Position numbers and translations under genes: made by a program. From the NCBI GenBank assembly GCA_964559125.1, contig CAZLGW010000002.1, forward strand, positions 62,001 to 126,000: 64,000 bases of DNA, given 5' to 3'. The notes under the pieces are model-generated. The model was given only the letters and a program-made list of their open reading frames with translations. It ran no database searches and had not been told where the DNA came from. The DNA is from Ravibacter sp964559125. Its GTDB lineage: Bacteria > Bacteroidota > Bacteroidia > Cytophagales > Spirosomataceae. Positions 50,148-58,276 of this stretch are shown in pieces (position 1 is the first letter of the stretch; each line of letters opens with the position of its first letter).

Positions 50148-51011
50148 TTACTCATCAACAGGCCTGGCAACAAAAATACCGCTATTCTTTTTATTCTGGG
50201 CTACGTACTGATGCAGCGGCACCGAGCTGAGCTCTACCTCTTTATTGACAGACGAGGCATGCAGGAGGTAGGCCTGATTGCCGATTTTGTTGATTATTAC
50301 CATATGATTACAATCCAGCCCGTTGATATTGGAGGCGATCCCGATAATGTCGCCGTCGTTGAGCTTAGGTTCAATATGCTTGATATCTGCCAGGGGGATG
50401 TAATAATACTGCCTGGCGTTGATGGAATCTTCTCTTGCCCGCAGTTGCTTCCAGGTTTCTTCACTTTTTGCCGAAGGATACAGATTGGGGTGTGCGGTCA
50501 TAAAGTCGATTGTCTTTGTAAGCGGAACTCCTCCCAGTTCCTGGGAGATGTCGCGGATAATGCCTCTTTTCTGGTTTTCGTAGAGCCAGTCGGTAAAATA
50601 GTGCAGCCTGGAAGGATATCCGTCTATATCGCCGTTACGATACCTTATCTTTTTGAGTTCCTCTTTAAAGTGGTCGAAGTTGCCCCCGGCCTTGTAGGTA
50701 AGGGCCAGGGCCAGTACGTTTTCAACAAGCGTTGTACAGTCGAGCCCGTCGAACCTGCAGACGAGTTGCTCCTGCTGGTTCCCCTCCAGCGTGTGGGCTA
50801 CATAGGGGGTTTTTAGAAAAGAGTGTGTAATCTGTTTGACAATAACCGGCATGGTTTGACCATAGTCATTTGCCATCCGCTCTTTAAAATCCTTTTCTGC
50901 CTCGTATTGGGACCGGGCCGTGATTGCAGCCATTGAAAGGCACAGGATGCACAAGACGGATTTTGCTGATATATATCGAAGAAGCATGAGATAGTCGCTT
51001 TTTTTCAACAA
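50148..51011 (-). CDS. DUF1460 / N-acetylmuramoyl-L-alanine amidase-like protein
   Basis: A 287-residue secreted protein with a signal peptide (about 1-34, ARS). The DUF1460 fold is an NlpC/P60-like cysteine hydrolase. The nucleophile Cys is in FDGLDCTTLVENVLAL near residue 96, and the His is in GLDCNHMVIINK near 232. NGDIDGYPSRLHYFTDWL is another conserved segment. Members cleave peptidoglycan amide bonds during turnover or recycling. It lies 26 bases before mscS on the same strand. Confidence 0.88.
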   Translation of the reverse strand: MLKKSDYLMLLRYISAKSVLCILCLSMAAITARSQYEAEKDFKERMANDYGQTMPVIVKQITHSFLKTPYVAHTLEGNQQEQLVCRFDGLDCTTLVENVLALALTYKAGGNFDHFKEELKKIRYRNGDIDGYPSRLHYFTDWLYENQKRGIIRDISQELGGVPLTKTIDFMTAHPNLYPSAKSEETWKQLRAREDSINARQYYYIPLADIKHIEPKLNDGDIIGIASNINGLDCNHMVIINKIGNQAYLLHASSVNKEVELSSVPLHQYVAQNKKNSGIFVARPVDE

Positions 51012-51075
51012 AGAAACGAGCGAGCCGCTTCCGTTCTAACAGGAAAGTTAGAAATATTTTGCAGGAATGTAAAAC

Positions 51076-51141
51076 TTCACCACATAGGTACATAGGACAC
51101 AAAGAATGTCGGAAGAATAAACTATGTACCTATGTGGTGAA
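51076..51141. repeat. Perfect 20-bp inverted repeat (CCACATAGGTACATAG type)
   Basis: TTCACCACATAGGTACATAG (51076-51095) and CTATGTACCTATGTGGTGAA (51122-51141) are exact complements around a 26-base loop. The element ends 5 bases before the stop of the glycosidase gene. It may act as a transcript end or an mRNA-stabilising hairpin for that gene. Confidence 0.85.
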
Positions 51142-51146
51142 AACTA

Positions 51147-53498
51147 TCACTGCTTCAGCAGCCATATATCCGAAATCTTCGAATACTGCCGCCAGTTCAA
51201 CTCCGACTCTTCAGGTCTGTCGAAAGTAACCGATATCTTCCCGTCACGGGTGAGGGCATGAGGTACGATCCATTCCTTTACGCCATCCTGTTCTTTATTG
51301 TAAGCAACAGGCGACAGCCGGTGCCCGTCAACCCGGAGGAGCGCTTCACCGTAGCCGACAACGCGGATACGGTATCTTGCTGAGGGGTCGAGGTCTTCAT
51401 AATCCAGCTCAGGCTGCCCCTGGAAGGTCTGGAAAGAAAGGCGCTTACGGCTCATCCCGCCGTCCCACCAGGCGATATCGGTAGCATCGTCTACGATGGT
51501 CTTTACCCTTGGGCCTTTCGACACGCTCGAAATATCGTCGTAGTAGCTTCCCGGACCCGGATTTTCCCAGGTAGCGATCCGGTGCAGCGCTTCCAGTTTC
51601 GCGGAAGGGTTTTCCATCGCTTTTATTTTTTTGAACTCATCTGCCAGCCACCAGCGGTTGTTGAGCGGATAGTCCACAAAATCCATTACGACTCCTCTTT
51701 CCGGGCCGCGGGGCTGATGTTTGGCGGTGCTGCTCTGCAGGCCGACAGAGATAAACAGGGCATCGGCGAGATAATCGAGGTGCTCCCTTATCTGTCTATC
51801 TACCGGTTCTTTGTCCGGCTGGTTTATCATATCCAGCGCACGCTGCATACTTTCATCAATATTCGATACGGATGCCTGAAGAAGGATCTCATTCGCTTTT
51901 TTCTCCAGTTCCTGTTCCCGGATCAGCCTCAGCCGGGTATATTGATCGTAATAAGCCCTTAGTAGCAGCATTTGCCAGCGCCAGTTGTTTTTTAAGGCCG
52001 GATTTTCGGCCTCGAGTGTTTTCCAGAAACGGAAAGTCGCCTCTACTCCTCCGTTTTCAGCCAGCGGACCCTTCCAGTTTTGCTCCAATGCCTCAATACC
52101 GCTTGCAACAGTCTGGCTGCCAGGTTTCCCGAAGAAAAATGCTGCATACTCCACCATCACTTCGTGGACATTTGCCGCGGGATTCCAGCCCAGGGCATTC
52201 CAGACAATTTTGTTGACATCGTCATGGCTGCCGTCTGAGTAGGAAACAAACCCGTCTGTAAACGGAGCCAGCCTGGCAAAAATTTTTGCGAAGGCGAACG
52301 GGCGCGGATTGACCGACTCTCTCCCGAGCGTTAGGGCAAAAGCCTGATCAAAGTCCTCGACCGGGAACTCGCAGCGCACGGAATGCGTAATATCCGGGTA
52401 CTGGCGGTGCCGGTAGTTTTTAGGAAGCCGGTACCGGGTATCGGCTATCGGCGGACTGCCGGGGCCTGATACTACGCCCTCAAGCCAGGTTGGTTTTTCA
52501 GCTGCCAGGTAATTGTAGAAATAGTCTGTCTGTTCAACACTAAAGCCTTGCAGTGAAATCCATACTTTGGCTTCAGGATGATATTTTACCAGTATATCGT
52601 ATAGATCTTTCAGGAAAGGCAGGACTTCCGAAGGATGGTTGTGGCCAGGATCTCCTCCCGGGAAGAAAATATGGTCCAGCCGCGGGCAGGCTTTGTAAAA
52701 AGCTTCGTGAAGATCGAGCTCCTGTTTTCTTTTGGCTTTGTCTTTCAGATCGAAGGTTGCCGGAGTCCATACCCAGTAATCCATGTCATATTTCAGGCAT
52801 ATCTCGCTCATCCTGATATTCATCTCTTCTGCCGGGATCTTGAAATGAGGGCTTTTGGCAGTGTTTTCCTGGAAAGGAATCCCCTCTACTGCATTGGAGC
52901 CGAAGATGGCGAGCTCACGTATATACTGGTCGTATTGTGCGACTGTCCAGGCATCGTAGGTATTGGCGGTATGGCGGTATCCCAACTGGTGACCGCGGAT
53001 CGGGTAGGCAGGAGAAGTGGAATAGTCTGTCAGCCCGTCCAGCTGCAGCTTGCCCTGACCCATTTCCATATTCCTGAGCAGCCAGCCTACGCCGAAGAGT
53101 ATACCACGCGCATCGGCTCCTATTACCCAAACTACATTTTCCCGTGATGCCGGGTCTTTGAAAATCCTGTACCCTTCCTTTTTGAACTCGTGGTTTTCGC
53201 GGGATCTTCCTGCCGGAGCCGCCATTCCGGAAATCCCGGTATCTGACGACAGCAGGAGGGCGATCACCGGCCCGGAAGCTTTGGGCCATGTCGCTGCCTG
53301 CTTCAGGCTGATGCCTGTCCGCTTCTGAACTTCCTCGGTAAGCACCTGCAGGGCAGTTTCCTTCATCGGGGAAGGGATGGAAGAAGAAACTACCACGCTT
53401 GCCTTTTTGAGGTCGGTCGCACTTGCGGCACCGGTCAGCACGACCAGGAGAAAGCAGGCGAACAGATAGGAAAATATATATTGTACCGGATTCTTCAC
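51147..53498 (-). CDS. Alpha-glucuronidase (GH67-N)-like secreted glycoside hydrolase
   Basis: A 783-residue secreted protein with a signal peptide ending near residue 27 (ASAT). The N-terminal domain (about 30-150) is of the GH67/GH20 N-terminal type, with LQVLTEEVQKRTGISL and VIGADARGILFGVGWLLR. A TIM barrel follows: PIRGHQLGYRHTANTYDAW near 165, NAVEGIPF, DYWVWTPATF, FFPGGDPGHNHPSEVLPFL near 280-298 and VWISLQGFS near 320. C-terminal parts form a helical domain and a beta-sandwich. Relatives are annotated as alpha-glucuronidase family proteins that trim glucuronoxylan, but the real substrate is not shown. It stands alone after a promoterless-looking gap and is divergent from an antiporter gene. 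Confidence 0.75.
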   Translation of the reverse strand: MKNPVQYIFSYLFACFLLVVLTGAASATDLKKASVVVSSSIPSPMKETALQVLTEEVQKRTGISLKQAATWPKASGPVIALLLSSDTGISGMAAPAGRSRENHEFKKEGYRIFKDPASRENVVWVIGADARGILFGVGWLLRNMEMGQGKLQLDGLTDYSTSPAYPIRGHQLGYRHTANTYDAWTVAQYDQYIRELAIFGSNAVEGIPFQENTAKSPHFKIPAEEMNIRMSEICLKYDMDYWVWTPATFDLKDKAKRKQELDLHEAFYKACPRLDHIFFPGGDPGHNHPSEVLPFLKDLYDILVKYHPEAKVWISLQGFSVEQTDYFYNYLAAEKPTWLEGVVSGPGSPPIADTRYRLPKNYRHRQYPDITHSVRCEFPVEDFDQAFALTLGRESVNPRPFAFAKIFARLAPFTDGFVSYSDGSHDDVNKIVWNALGWNPAANVHEVMVEYAAFFFGKPGSQTVASGIEALEQNWKGPLAENGGVEATFRFWKTLEAENPALKNNWRWQMLLLRAYYDQYTRLRLIREQELEKKANEILLQASVSNIDESMQRALDMINQPDKEPVDRQIREHLDYLADALFISVGLQSSTAKHQPRGPERGVVMDFVDYPLNNRWWLADEFKKIKAMENPSAKLEALHRIATWENPGPGSYYDDISSVSKGPRVKTIVDDATDIAWWDGGMSRKRLSFQTFQGQPELDYEDLDPSARYRIRVVGYGEALLRVDGHRLSPVAYNKEQDGVKEWIVPHALTRDGKISVTFDRPEESELNWRQYSKISDIWLLKQ

Positions 53499-53666
53499 AG
53501 CTTTTTTATTTGTAGATCTATAAATTGGTCTTTCCTGTTATATACTTGGGAAAAGGAAAATCAGACCAGCCGGCGCCTGCGGGTAAATCATATTTTGCTA
53601 ATTTGTACCATCAAACTACGAAATATAGCCTTTCTTTTACTACCGGAGATCTATAAATACCTGTCT

Positions 53667-55067
53667 ATGAGCGTCAATACGAAGAAGCGGAATATATTGG
53701 TTTACTACGTGATGACGATGGTATTTTTCGGAGGACTGATCTACTGGATCGTGCAGGCAGGAGGGGGACTGGAATTGAACCGGGTTATCAGGCAGCCTGA
53801 GTCTGCAGAATCGGAAGGGTTTCTGGAGACTCTTTTTTTTAATGGCCGGCATGAACTGGCGGTTCTATTGATACAGATCTTAATTGTGATCCTCTTTGCA
53901 CGGGTCTGCGGATGGGTATCGGGTCGGCTCGGGCAGCCCAAAGTTGTAGGTGAGATTATCGCAGGTATCGTGTTGGGGTCGTCCCTTTTCGGACTTTATT
54001 TCCCTGAGCTGCAGGAGATGGTATTCCCGGCTGCGTCGCTACCCAACCTTCAGTTTCTCAGCCAGATCGGGCTCATCCTTTTTATGTTTGTGATCGGTAT
54101 GGAGCTTGACCTGGGGGTACTGCATACCAAGGCTAAAGACGCGGTCGTTATCAGTCATGCCAGCATTATATTCCCGTTTGCGCTCGGCATGATCCTGGCC
54201 TATTTTATGTATGAGATCTATGCGCCTGAAAACGTCAGGTTTGTCTCTTTTGCTCTGTTCATGGGTATAGCCATGAGCATTACGGCGTTTCCGGTACTGG
54301 CCAGGATCGTCCAGGAGCGTGGTATCACCAAAACGCGGCTGGGCACTATCGTACTGACCTGTGCAGCGGCAGACGACATCACTGCCTGGTGCATCCTGGC
54401 GGCTGTTATAGCTATTGTAAAGGCCGGCTCGCTGGCTAATACGCTCTATATAGTAGCGCTGGCAGTTTTGTATGTACTGGTGATGATCTATATAATAAGA
54501 CCTCTGATCAGGAAAGTCGCTTACCAGTATTTTAAAAAAAGGCAGTTGGATGAACTCACGATCGTGATGGTTTTTTTTGTACTGATCGCTTCCTCTTATA
54601 TGACTGAAGTAATAGGAATACATGCCTTGTTCGGCGCCTTTATGGCCGGCGCTATTATGCCGGAGCAGGATGGGTTCAGAAGCCGGTTTATCCAAAAGGT
54701 TGAAGATGTGGCGGTCGTTTTGCTGTTGCCGCTGTTTTTTATATTCACAGGCCTGCGGACCGAGATAGGGTTGCTGAGCGATCTTCATTTGTGGATAACC
54801 GCCGGAGTGATTATCGCAGTGGCAGTAGTGGGTAAGTTTGTGGGCAGTGCGCTGACAGCCCGGTTTGTGGGACAAAGCTGGAAGGACAGCCTCTCCATCG
54901 GCGCGCTGATGAATACACGGGGGCTTATGGAGCTTATCGTGCTCAACATAGGCTACGACCTGGGCGTTTTGTCGCCTGAAGTTTTTGCGATGATGGTGAT
55001 TATGGCCTTGGTTACCACTATGATGACCGGCCCGTCGCTGAACCTGATCAACCGGCTGTACCGATAA
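53667..55067 (+). CDS. Cation:proton antiporter (CPA2/KefB-type)
   Basis: A 466-residue membrane protein with twelve to thirteen helices. QPKVVGEIIAGIVLGSSLFG (about 90-110) is the conserved Pro/Gly/Glu motif of CPA2 antiporters. LTCAAADDITAWCILAAVIAIV (about 230-252) holds the DD motif at the ion site. FGAFMAGAIMP follows near 325 and GALMNTRGLMELIVLNIG near 412. No TrkA-N domain is attached. I start at the ATG 53667 (MSVNTKKRN); the open frame continues 62 codons upstream without homology. The ion is Na+ or K+. A terminator hairpin lies after it. Confidence 0.88.
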   Translation: MSVNTKKRNILVYYVMTMVFFGGLIYWIVQAGGGLELNRVIRQPESAESEGFLETLFFNGRHELAVLLIQILIVILFARVCGWVSGRLGQPKVVGEIIAGIVLGSSLFGLYFPELQEMVFPAASLPNLQFLSQIGLILFMFVIGMELDLGVLHTKAKDAVVISHASIIFPFALGMILAYFMYEIYAPENVRFVSFALFMGIAMSITAFPVLARIVQERGITKTRLGTIVLTCAAADDITAWCILAAVIAIVKAGSLANTLYIVALAVLYVLVMIYIIRPLIRKVAYQYFKKRQLDELTIVMVFFVLIASSYMTEVIGIHALFGAFMAGAIMPEQDGFRSRFIQKVEDVAVVLLLPLFFIFTGLRTEIGLLSDLHLWITAGVIIAVAVVGKFVGSALTARFVGQSWKDSLSIGALMNTRGLMELIVLNIGYDLGVLSPEVFAMMVIMALVTTMMTGPSLNLINRLYR

Positions 55068-55073
55068 AATCCG

Positions 55074-55119
55074 GGAAAAAACAGGCCGGCCCTGGTTTCA
55101 GAAGGAAACCAGGGCCGGC
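55074..55119 (-). terminator. Intrinsic terminator of the isomerase/Gfo-Idh genes
   Basis: GCCGGCCCTGGTTTC (55085-55099) and GAAACCAGGGCCGGC (55105-55119) are a perfect 15-bp stem with a 5-base loop. On the minus strand TGTTTTTTCCC follows, a strong T-run. It may also slow the plus-strand antiporter transcript, but the T-run there is weak. Confidence 0.85.
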
Positions 55120-55136
55120 TTATGTTAGGAGTTCTT

Positions 55137-56057
55137 TTACTGAAGCGCTTTTTTAAGGAAATCCACGCATTTGGTCACTTCGGTCACAGCATCCGAGCCT
55201 GCCGGGATATCGTATTCGAGCTCCACGTCGCAATAGATCGGCCATTTGTTTTTGCTGATAGCTTTCAGGATTTCTGCTACGGGAGTTTCCCCACTCCCGA
55301 AAGGCCTGTTTTTATTGGGATCGGCAGCTTTCGGCCCTGTCTTGTCTTTAATGTGAATACTTACGATCCGGTCATGGAGGCGGTCCAGTATGTTTACCGG
55401 GTTGTCGCCTGTTGCCCCGAAATAATGGCCCACGTCGAAGTTCAGCATCAGCCTGGAGCCATGTGCCAGGATCTTGTCGAAGCTGAATCCCGGCTGGCCG
55501 GGCTGCCCGTGGTTGTGGAGGATGACGTACATTTTATGCTTATTGGCAAAGGGAGTCATCCGTATGGCGGTTTCTTCCGATATTTCCATCGAAATCCCTT
55601 TGGCGCCTACAGCTTTGGCTGCTTTAAACGCATAGTCTATTTCTTCGTCCGACCACTTGGGACTCCCCAGCTTCAGGATATGGATCTTAACTCCCCGCTT
55701 GTTGAACAATTTCTTAATTTCTTTGAATTTCTTCATAGAAGTGTTTATTCTCCATAGCCTGAGGGCTTCTTCATCTTTAGTCTGGGGCATACCCACATAG
55801 TTTTCCACCGGGCCGCCCATCAGCTCCACCGAACTGATTCCCGACTTTACAATGTAATCGAGAGTGGCTTTCAGCGACTGGTCCGGCATCGACCGGTAGG
55901 AGTAGGTGATCGTACCGATCTGCACTCCGTTTACTTTGGAATCGGGTTTTCCCTGCCCGAAAGAAGCAGTCAGGCCGCATGCCATGGCGGCAGCTATAGC
56001 CAGGGTGTTCCTGAGGAAGCGCTGCATTTTTGAATAAGTTTTATACATTTTAACCAT
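55137..56057 (-). CDS. Secreted sugar phosphate isomerase/epimerase-like TIM barrel protein
   Basis: A 306-residue protein with a signal peptide (about 12-35, ending in SFGQ) and a xylose-isomerase-like (AP endonuclease 2 family) barrel. Metal-ligand motifs include SSVELMGGP near 75, ISMEISEETA near 162, NFDVGHYFG near 208, SIHIKDKTGP near 232 and YCDVELEYD near 275. It follows the Gfo/Idh/MocA gene after 23 bases, a pairing common in inositol- and glycoside-degrading loci of Bacteroidota (keto-sugar intermediates). The substrate is unknown. Confidence 0.85.
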   Translation of the reverse strand: MVKMYKTYSKMQRFLRNTLAIAAAMACGLTASFGQGKPDSKVNGVQIGTITYSYRSMPDQSLKATLDYIVKSGISSVELMGGPVENYVGMPQTKDEEALRLWRINTSMKKFKEIKKLFNKRGVKIHILKLGSPKWSDEEIDYAFKAAKAVGAKGISMEISEETAIRMTPFANKHKMYVILHNHGQPGQPGFSFDKILAHGSRLMLNFDVGHYFGATGDNPVNILDRLHDRIVSIHIKDKTGPKAADPNKNRPFGSGETPVAEILKAISKNKWPIYCDVELEYDIPAGSDAVTEVTKCVDFLKKALQ

Positions 56058-56080
56058 TATTTGTTAGGATTAATGGGGCT

Positions 56081-57403
56081 CTAAAGAGAATATGGACGGC
56101 GGTATTCGTATTGATTGAGCCGATGGGCAGCAGCTTCACGGTCATCGCCGAAGCTTAGGGTAACAGGATCCCATTTGACCGGGCGCTGCAGCTCAATTGC
56201 GATATTGACAAGGCAGCATAGCGTATTAGTGCTGCAACCTGCCTCTACGGGTGCGATCGTATTCCCGCGGGTGCGTATAGCATCGATGAAATCCTGCATA
56301 TGCGGAGCCGGAGCTGCGGGATCGGCCGGGGCAGGCTTGCTCACCAGCGAAGGGTTGGAGCACTCGATAAAGCCTCTGGCTACCTTTATCCATCCTTTTG
56401 TACCGTTAAAACGGATTCCCTTTCCGCCCTCTTCCCGGAAATCCTGTTCGGTCATAACGATACCGTTGGCATATTTCATGGTGTTGTATCTTGCGCCTTT
56501 ATAACCTTTCGGGGTGTATTCGATCGGGCCGGTCCCATCCATCCCGATGGCGGCCTGGGCTATATCAAACATATGGGCGCCCCAGTCGGAAGTATACCCG
56601 TTGCCGGTTTCGCGGTACCAGCGCCATGCACCCCACATTTTTTCGTTTTCTTCGGGCTCGAGGGTGATGGGCGGCGCCAGGTCAGGATGGTAATGCACTT
56701 TTTTATCATTGAGCGGTCCCAGCCACAGGTTCCAGTTCAGCGAGGCAGGTACCGGCCGTTCAGGCAGGTCAAAAGGTTTGGGCGGATCTCCGACCGAGGC
56801 ATAGATGGTTTCTATGTGCCCGATAGCCCCGCTGCGTACCAGCTCGATAGCCCGTTGAAATTCGGGACCCGAACGCTGCTGGCTCCCAACCTGCAGAACA
56901 CTCTTATTGTCGCGTATCGTCCTCACCATTTTAATTCCTTCCTGTATCGTGTAGGCAAGTGGTTTCTGCACGTACACGTCTTTTCCAGACTGGCTTGCAT
57001 GGATAGTGTGAAGCGCATGCCAGTGATCGGGAGTCGCGATAGAGACGGCATCAATATCTTTTCTGTCGAGCAATTGTTCATAAGATTCATAGATATCGCA
57101 CCGCTGGGCCGCATTCTTCGATTTCTGCCAGTTTTCAACCCTGCGTTTAAAACGTTCCCTTTTGATACTATCCACATCAGCCCCTGCTACGACCTGTACG
57201 CCTGCAGACCTGGTAAAATTGCCGTAGTCACCGAGCCCCTGCCGGCCCAGCCCGATAAAGCCCATCACCACGCGGTCGCTGGGTGGTATCCTGCGTCCGT
57301 CGGGCATTCTCCAACTGGGCAGGATGGTGAGGCCTGTCAACCCCAGGGCCGATAATCCGAGGAAATCACGCCGGTTGATAGAGTTTTTTTTCTCCTGATT
57401 CAT
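56081..57403 (-). CDS. Gfo/Idh/MocA family oxidoreductase with Tat signal
   Basis: A 440-residue NAD-type oxidoreductase. The Tat signal is NRRDFLGLSALGLTGL near residues 10-25. The Rossmann motif is VMGFIGLGRQGLGDYG near 47-62, and SIATPDHWHALHT plus KDVYVQKPLAYTIQEG contain the family EKP-type (here QKP) lysine near 147. The HMFDIAQAAIG segment near 275 holds a conserved His. Such Tat-exported members oxidise or rearrange sugars in the periplasm, including glycoside hydrolysis by an oxidation-elimination route. It is the first gene of a two-gene operon with the isomerase-like gene. Confidence 0.88.
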   Translation of the reverse strand: MNQEKKNSINRRDFLGLSALGLTGLTILPSWRMPDGRRIPPSDRVVMGFIGLGRQGLGDYGNFTRSAGVQVVAGADVDSIKRERFKRRVENWQKSKNAAQRCDIYESYEQLLDRKDIDAVSIATPDHWHALHTIHASQSGKDVYVQKPLAYTIQEGIKMVRTIRDNKSVLQVGSQQRSGPEFQRAIELVRSGAIGHIETIYASVGDPPKPFDLPERPVPASLNWNLWLGPLNDKKVHYHPDLAPPITLEPEENEKMWGAWRWYRETGNGYTSDWGAHMFDIAQAAIGMDGTGPIEYTPKGYKGARYNTMKYANGIVMTEQDFREEGGKGIRFNGTKGWIKVARGFIECSNPSLVSKPAPADPAAPAPHMQDFIDAIRTRGNTIAPVEAGCSTNTLCCLVNIAIELQRPVKWDPVTLSFGDDREAAAHRLNQYEYRRPYSL

Positions 57404-57556
57404 TCAGATAGCTTATTTATGTTGAATATACTTTCTTTTATTTCCGCCTGTAAAATGTATCCGGTCTTCTATAGTACCGTTAAACAATTAAAAGTACTAA
57501 TCCGTCATATTTTAATGGTGCCGGCATTTTAAATGCTTTTGGAGTCAGGTCGTGCA

Positions 57557-57600
57557 GTCGGTTTCAAAAATAGGATGTTGTGCTGCACAATTTTACCGAC
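57557..57600 (-). promoter_or_regulatory. Putative promoter/operator of the Gfo/Idh operon
   Basis: On the minus strand TATTTTTG (plus 57565-57572) matches TAnnTTTG exactly. The near-palindrome TTGTGC-T-GCACAA (57578-57590) sits where the -33 box would be, and GTCGGT (57557-57562) with ACCGAC (57595-57600) forms a wider inverted repeat around both. This looks like an operator overlapping a promoter. It is about 160 bases before the Gfo/Idh start. Confidence 0.4.
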
Positions 57601-57643
57601 ATGGACTGCGTTTATTGTAAAAAACTAAGAACGCGATTTTGAC

Positions 57644-58093
57644 ATGAAAAACAAAACATTGCTGGTACTGATGATTGCAGGCGTTTCATTTTTGTCCTGC
57701 GATAAAGAAAAAATTGTTTCAGAGGCATCTCTGCCGTCGGGAGCTACGCAGTTTATCACTACGCATTTCCCGGATGAGACAGTCCTCCAGGTAAAGAAAG
57801 AAAAGGATTTTTTGGAGAAGGCAGTGTTTGATGTCATTCTCAGCAACAACTTCGAGCTGGAGTTTAAGGAAAACGGCGACGCTAAAAAAGTAGATGGGAA
57901 TGGAAAGGCTATCCCGGTTTCGGTCATTAAGCCGGAAGCCGTCCTGACTTATGTCGAAGAACATTTTCAGGATAAAACGGTAGTGGCGTGGGAGAGAGAT
58001 GCGGATTCTAAAAATGAAATTGAGGTAGAGCTGGATAACGGTCTTGAACTGAAATTCGATAAAGACGGGAAATTCTTGCGTTTCGAGGATTGA
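57644..58093 (+). CDS. PepSY-like putative lipoprotein
   Basis: A 149-residue protein with a lipobox (VSFLSC, Cys about 19) and two tandem repeats of the PepSY-like (DUF2874) fold. The repeats are LPSGATQFITTHFPDETVLQVKKE with FDVILSNNFELEFKENGD, and VIKPEAVLTYVEEHFQDKTVVAWERD with EVELDNGLELKFDKDGKFL. Such proteins are abundant in Bacteroidota envelopes and have no settled role; they may bind or inhibit proteins in the periplasm. It stands alone. Confidence 0.85.
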   Translation: MKNKTLLVLMIAGVSFLSCDKEKIVSEASLPSGATQFITTHFPDETVLQVKKEKDFLEKAVFDVILSNNFELEFKENGDAKKVDGNGKAIPVSVIKPEAVLTYVEEHFQDKTVVAWERDADSKNEIEVELDNGLELKFDKDGKFLRFED

Positions 58094-58133
58094 TAAGGAG
58101 GAGCGGAGTTCCCTCCGGTTGAATTTTTTACCA

Positions 58134-58245
58134 CGGAGGATATAATAGAAGACACAGAGGACCACTGAGAAAAATAGAGGACCACAGAGAGATAGCAAGC
58201 TCTGTGACTCTCTGTGTCTTCTCTGTGGCCCTCTGTGTCTTTTAC
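58134..58245. repeat. CTCTGTGTCTT / ACCACAGAG intergenic repeat array
   Basis: Several copies of AAGACACAGAG and AGAGGACCACAGAG on the left (58149-58192) face CTCTGTGTCTT and CTCTGTGGCCCTCT on the right (58210-58241), so a branched hairpin can form. AAGACACAGAG (58149-58159) and CTCTGTGTCTT (58231-58241) are exact complements. It fills the gap between the convergent PepSY-like and MFS genes and may serve as a two-way terminator. Confidence 0.75.
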
Positions 58246-58276
58246 GCTTTTTGCTTAGTTACTATCTTCTCGGCTT

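Noticed and set aside
53481..53666. 62-codon upstream extension of the antiporter
   Set aside because: It overlaps the start of the divergent glycosidase gene and does not resemble antiporter N-termini. The ATG at 53667 gives the expected first helix.
54039..54875. Open frame of 278 codons antisense to the antiporter gene
   Set aside because: The product is rich in His, Tyr, Gln and Arg with no fold signature, and the sense strand is a clear membrane transporter.
56300..57355. Open frame of 351 codons antisense to the Gfo/Idh/MocA gene
   Set aside because: The sense frame has a Tat signal and clear family motifs. The antisense product shows no recognisable motif and is a by-product of GC-rich codon usage.
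58134..58245. CRISPR-like array
   Set aside because: The units are about 11-14 bases, inverted rather than direct, irregularly spaced and without unique spacers, and no cas genes are near.
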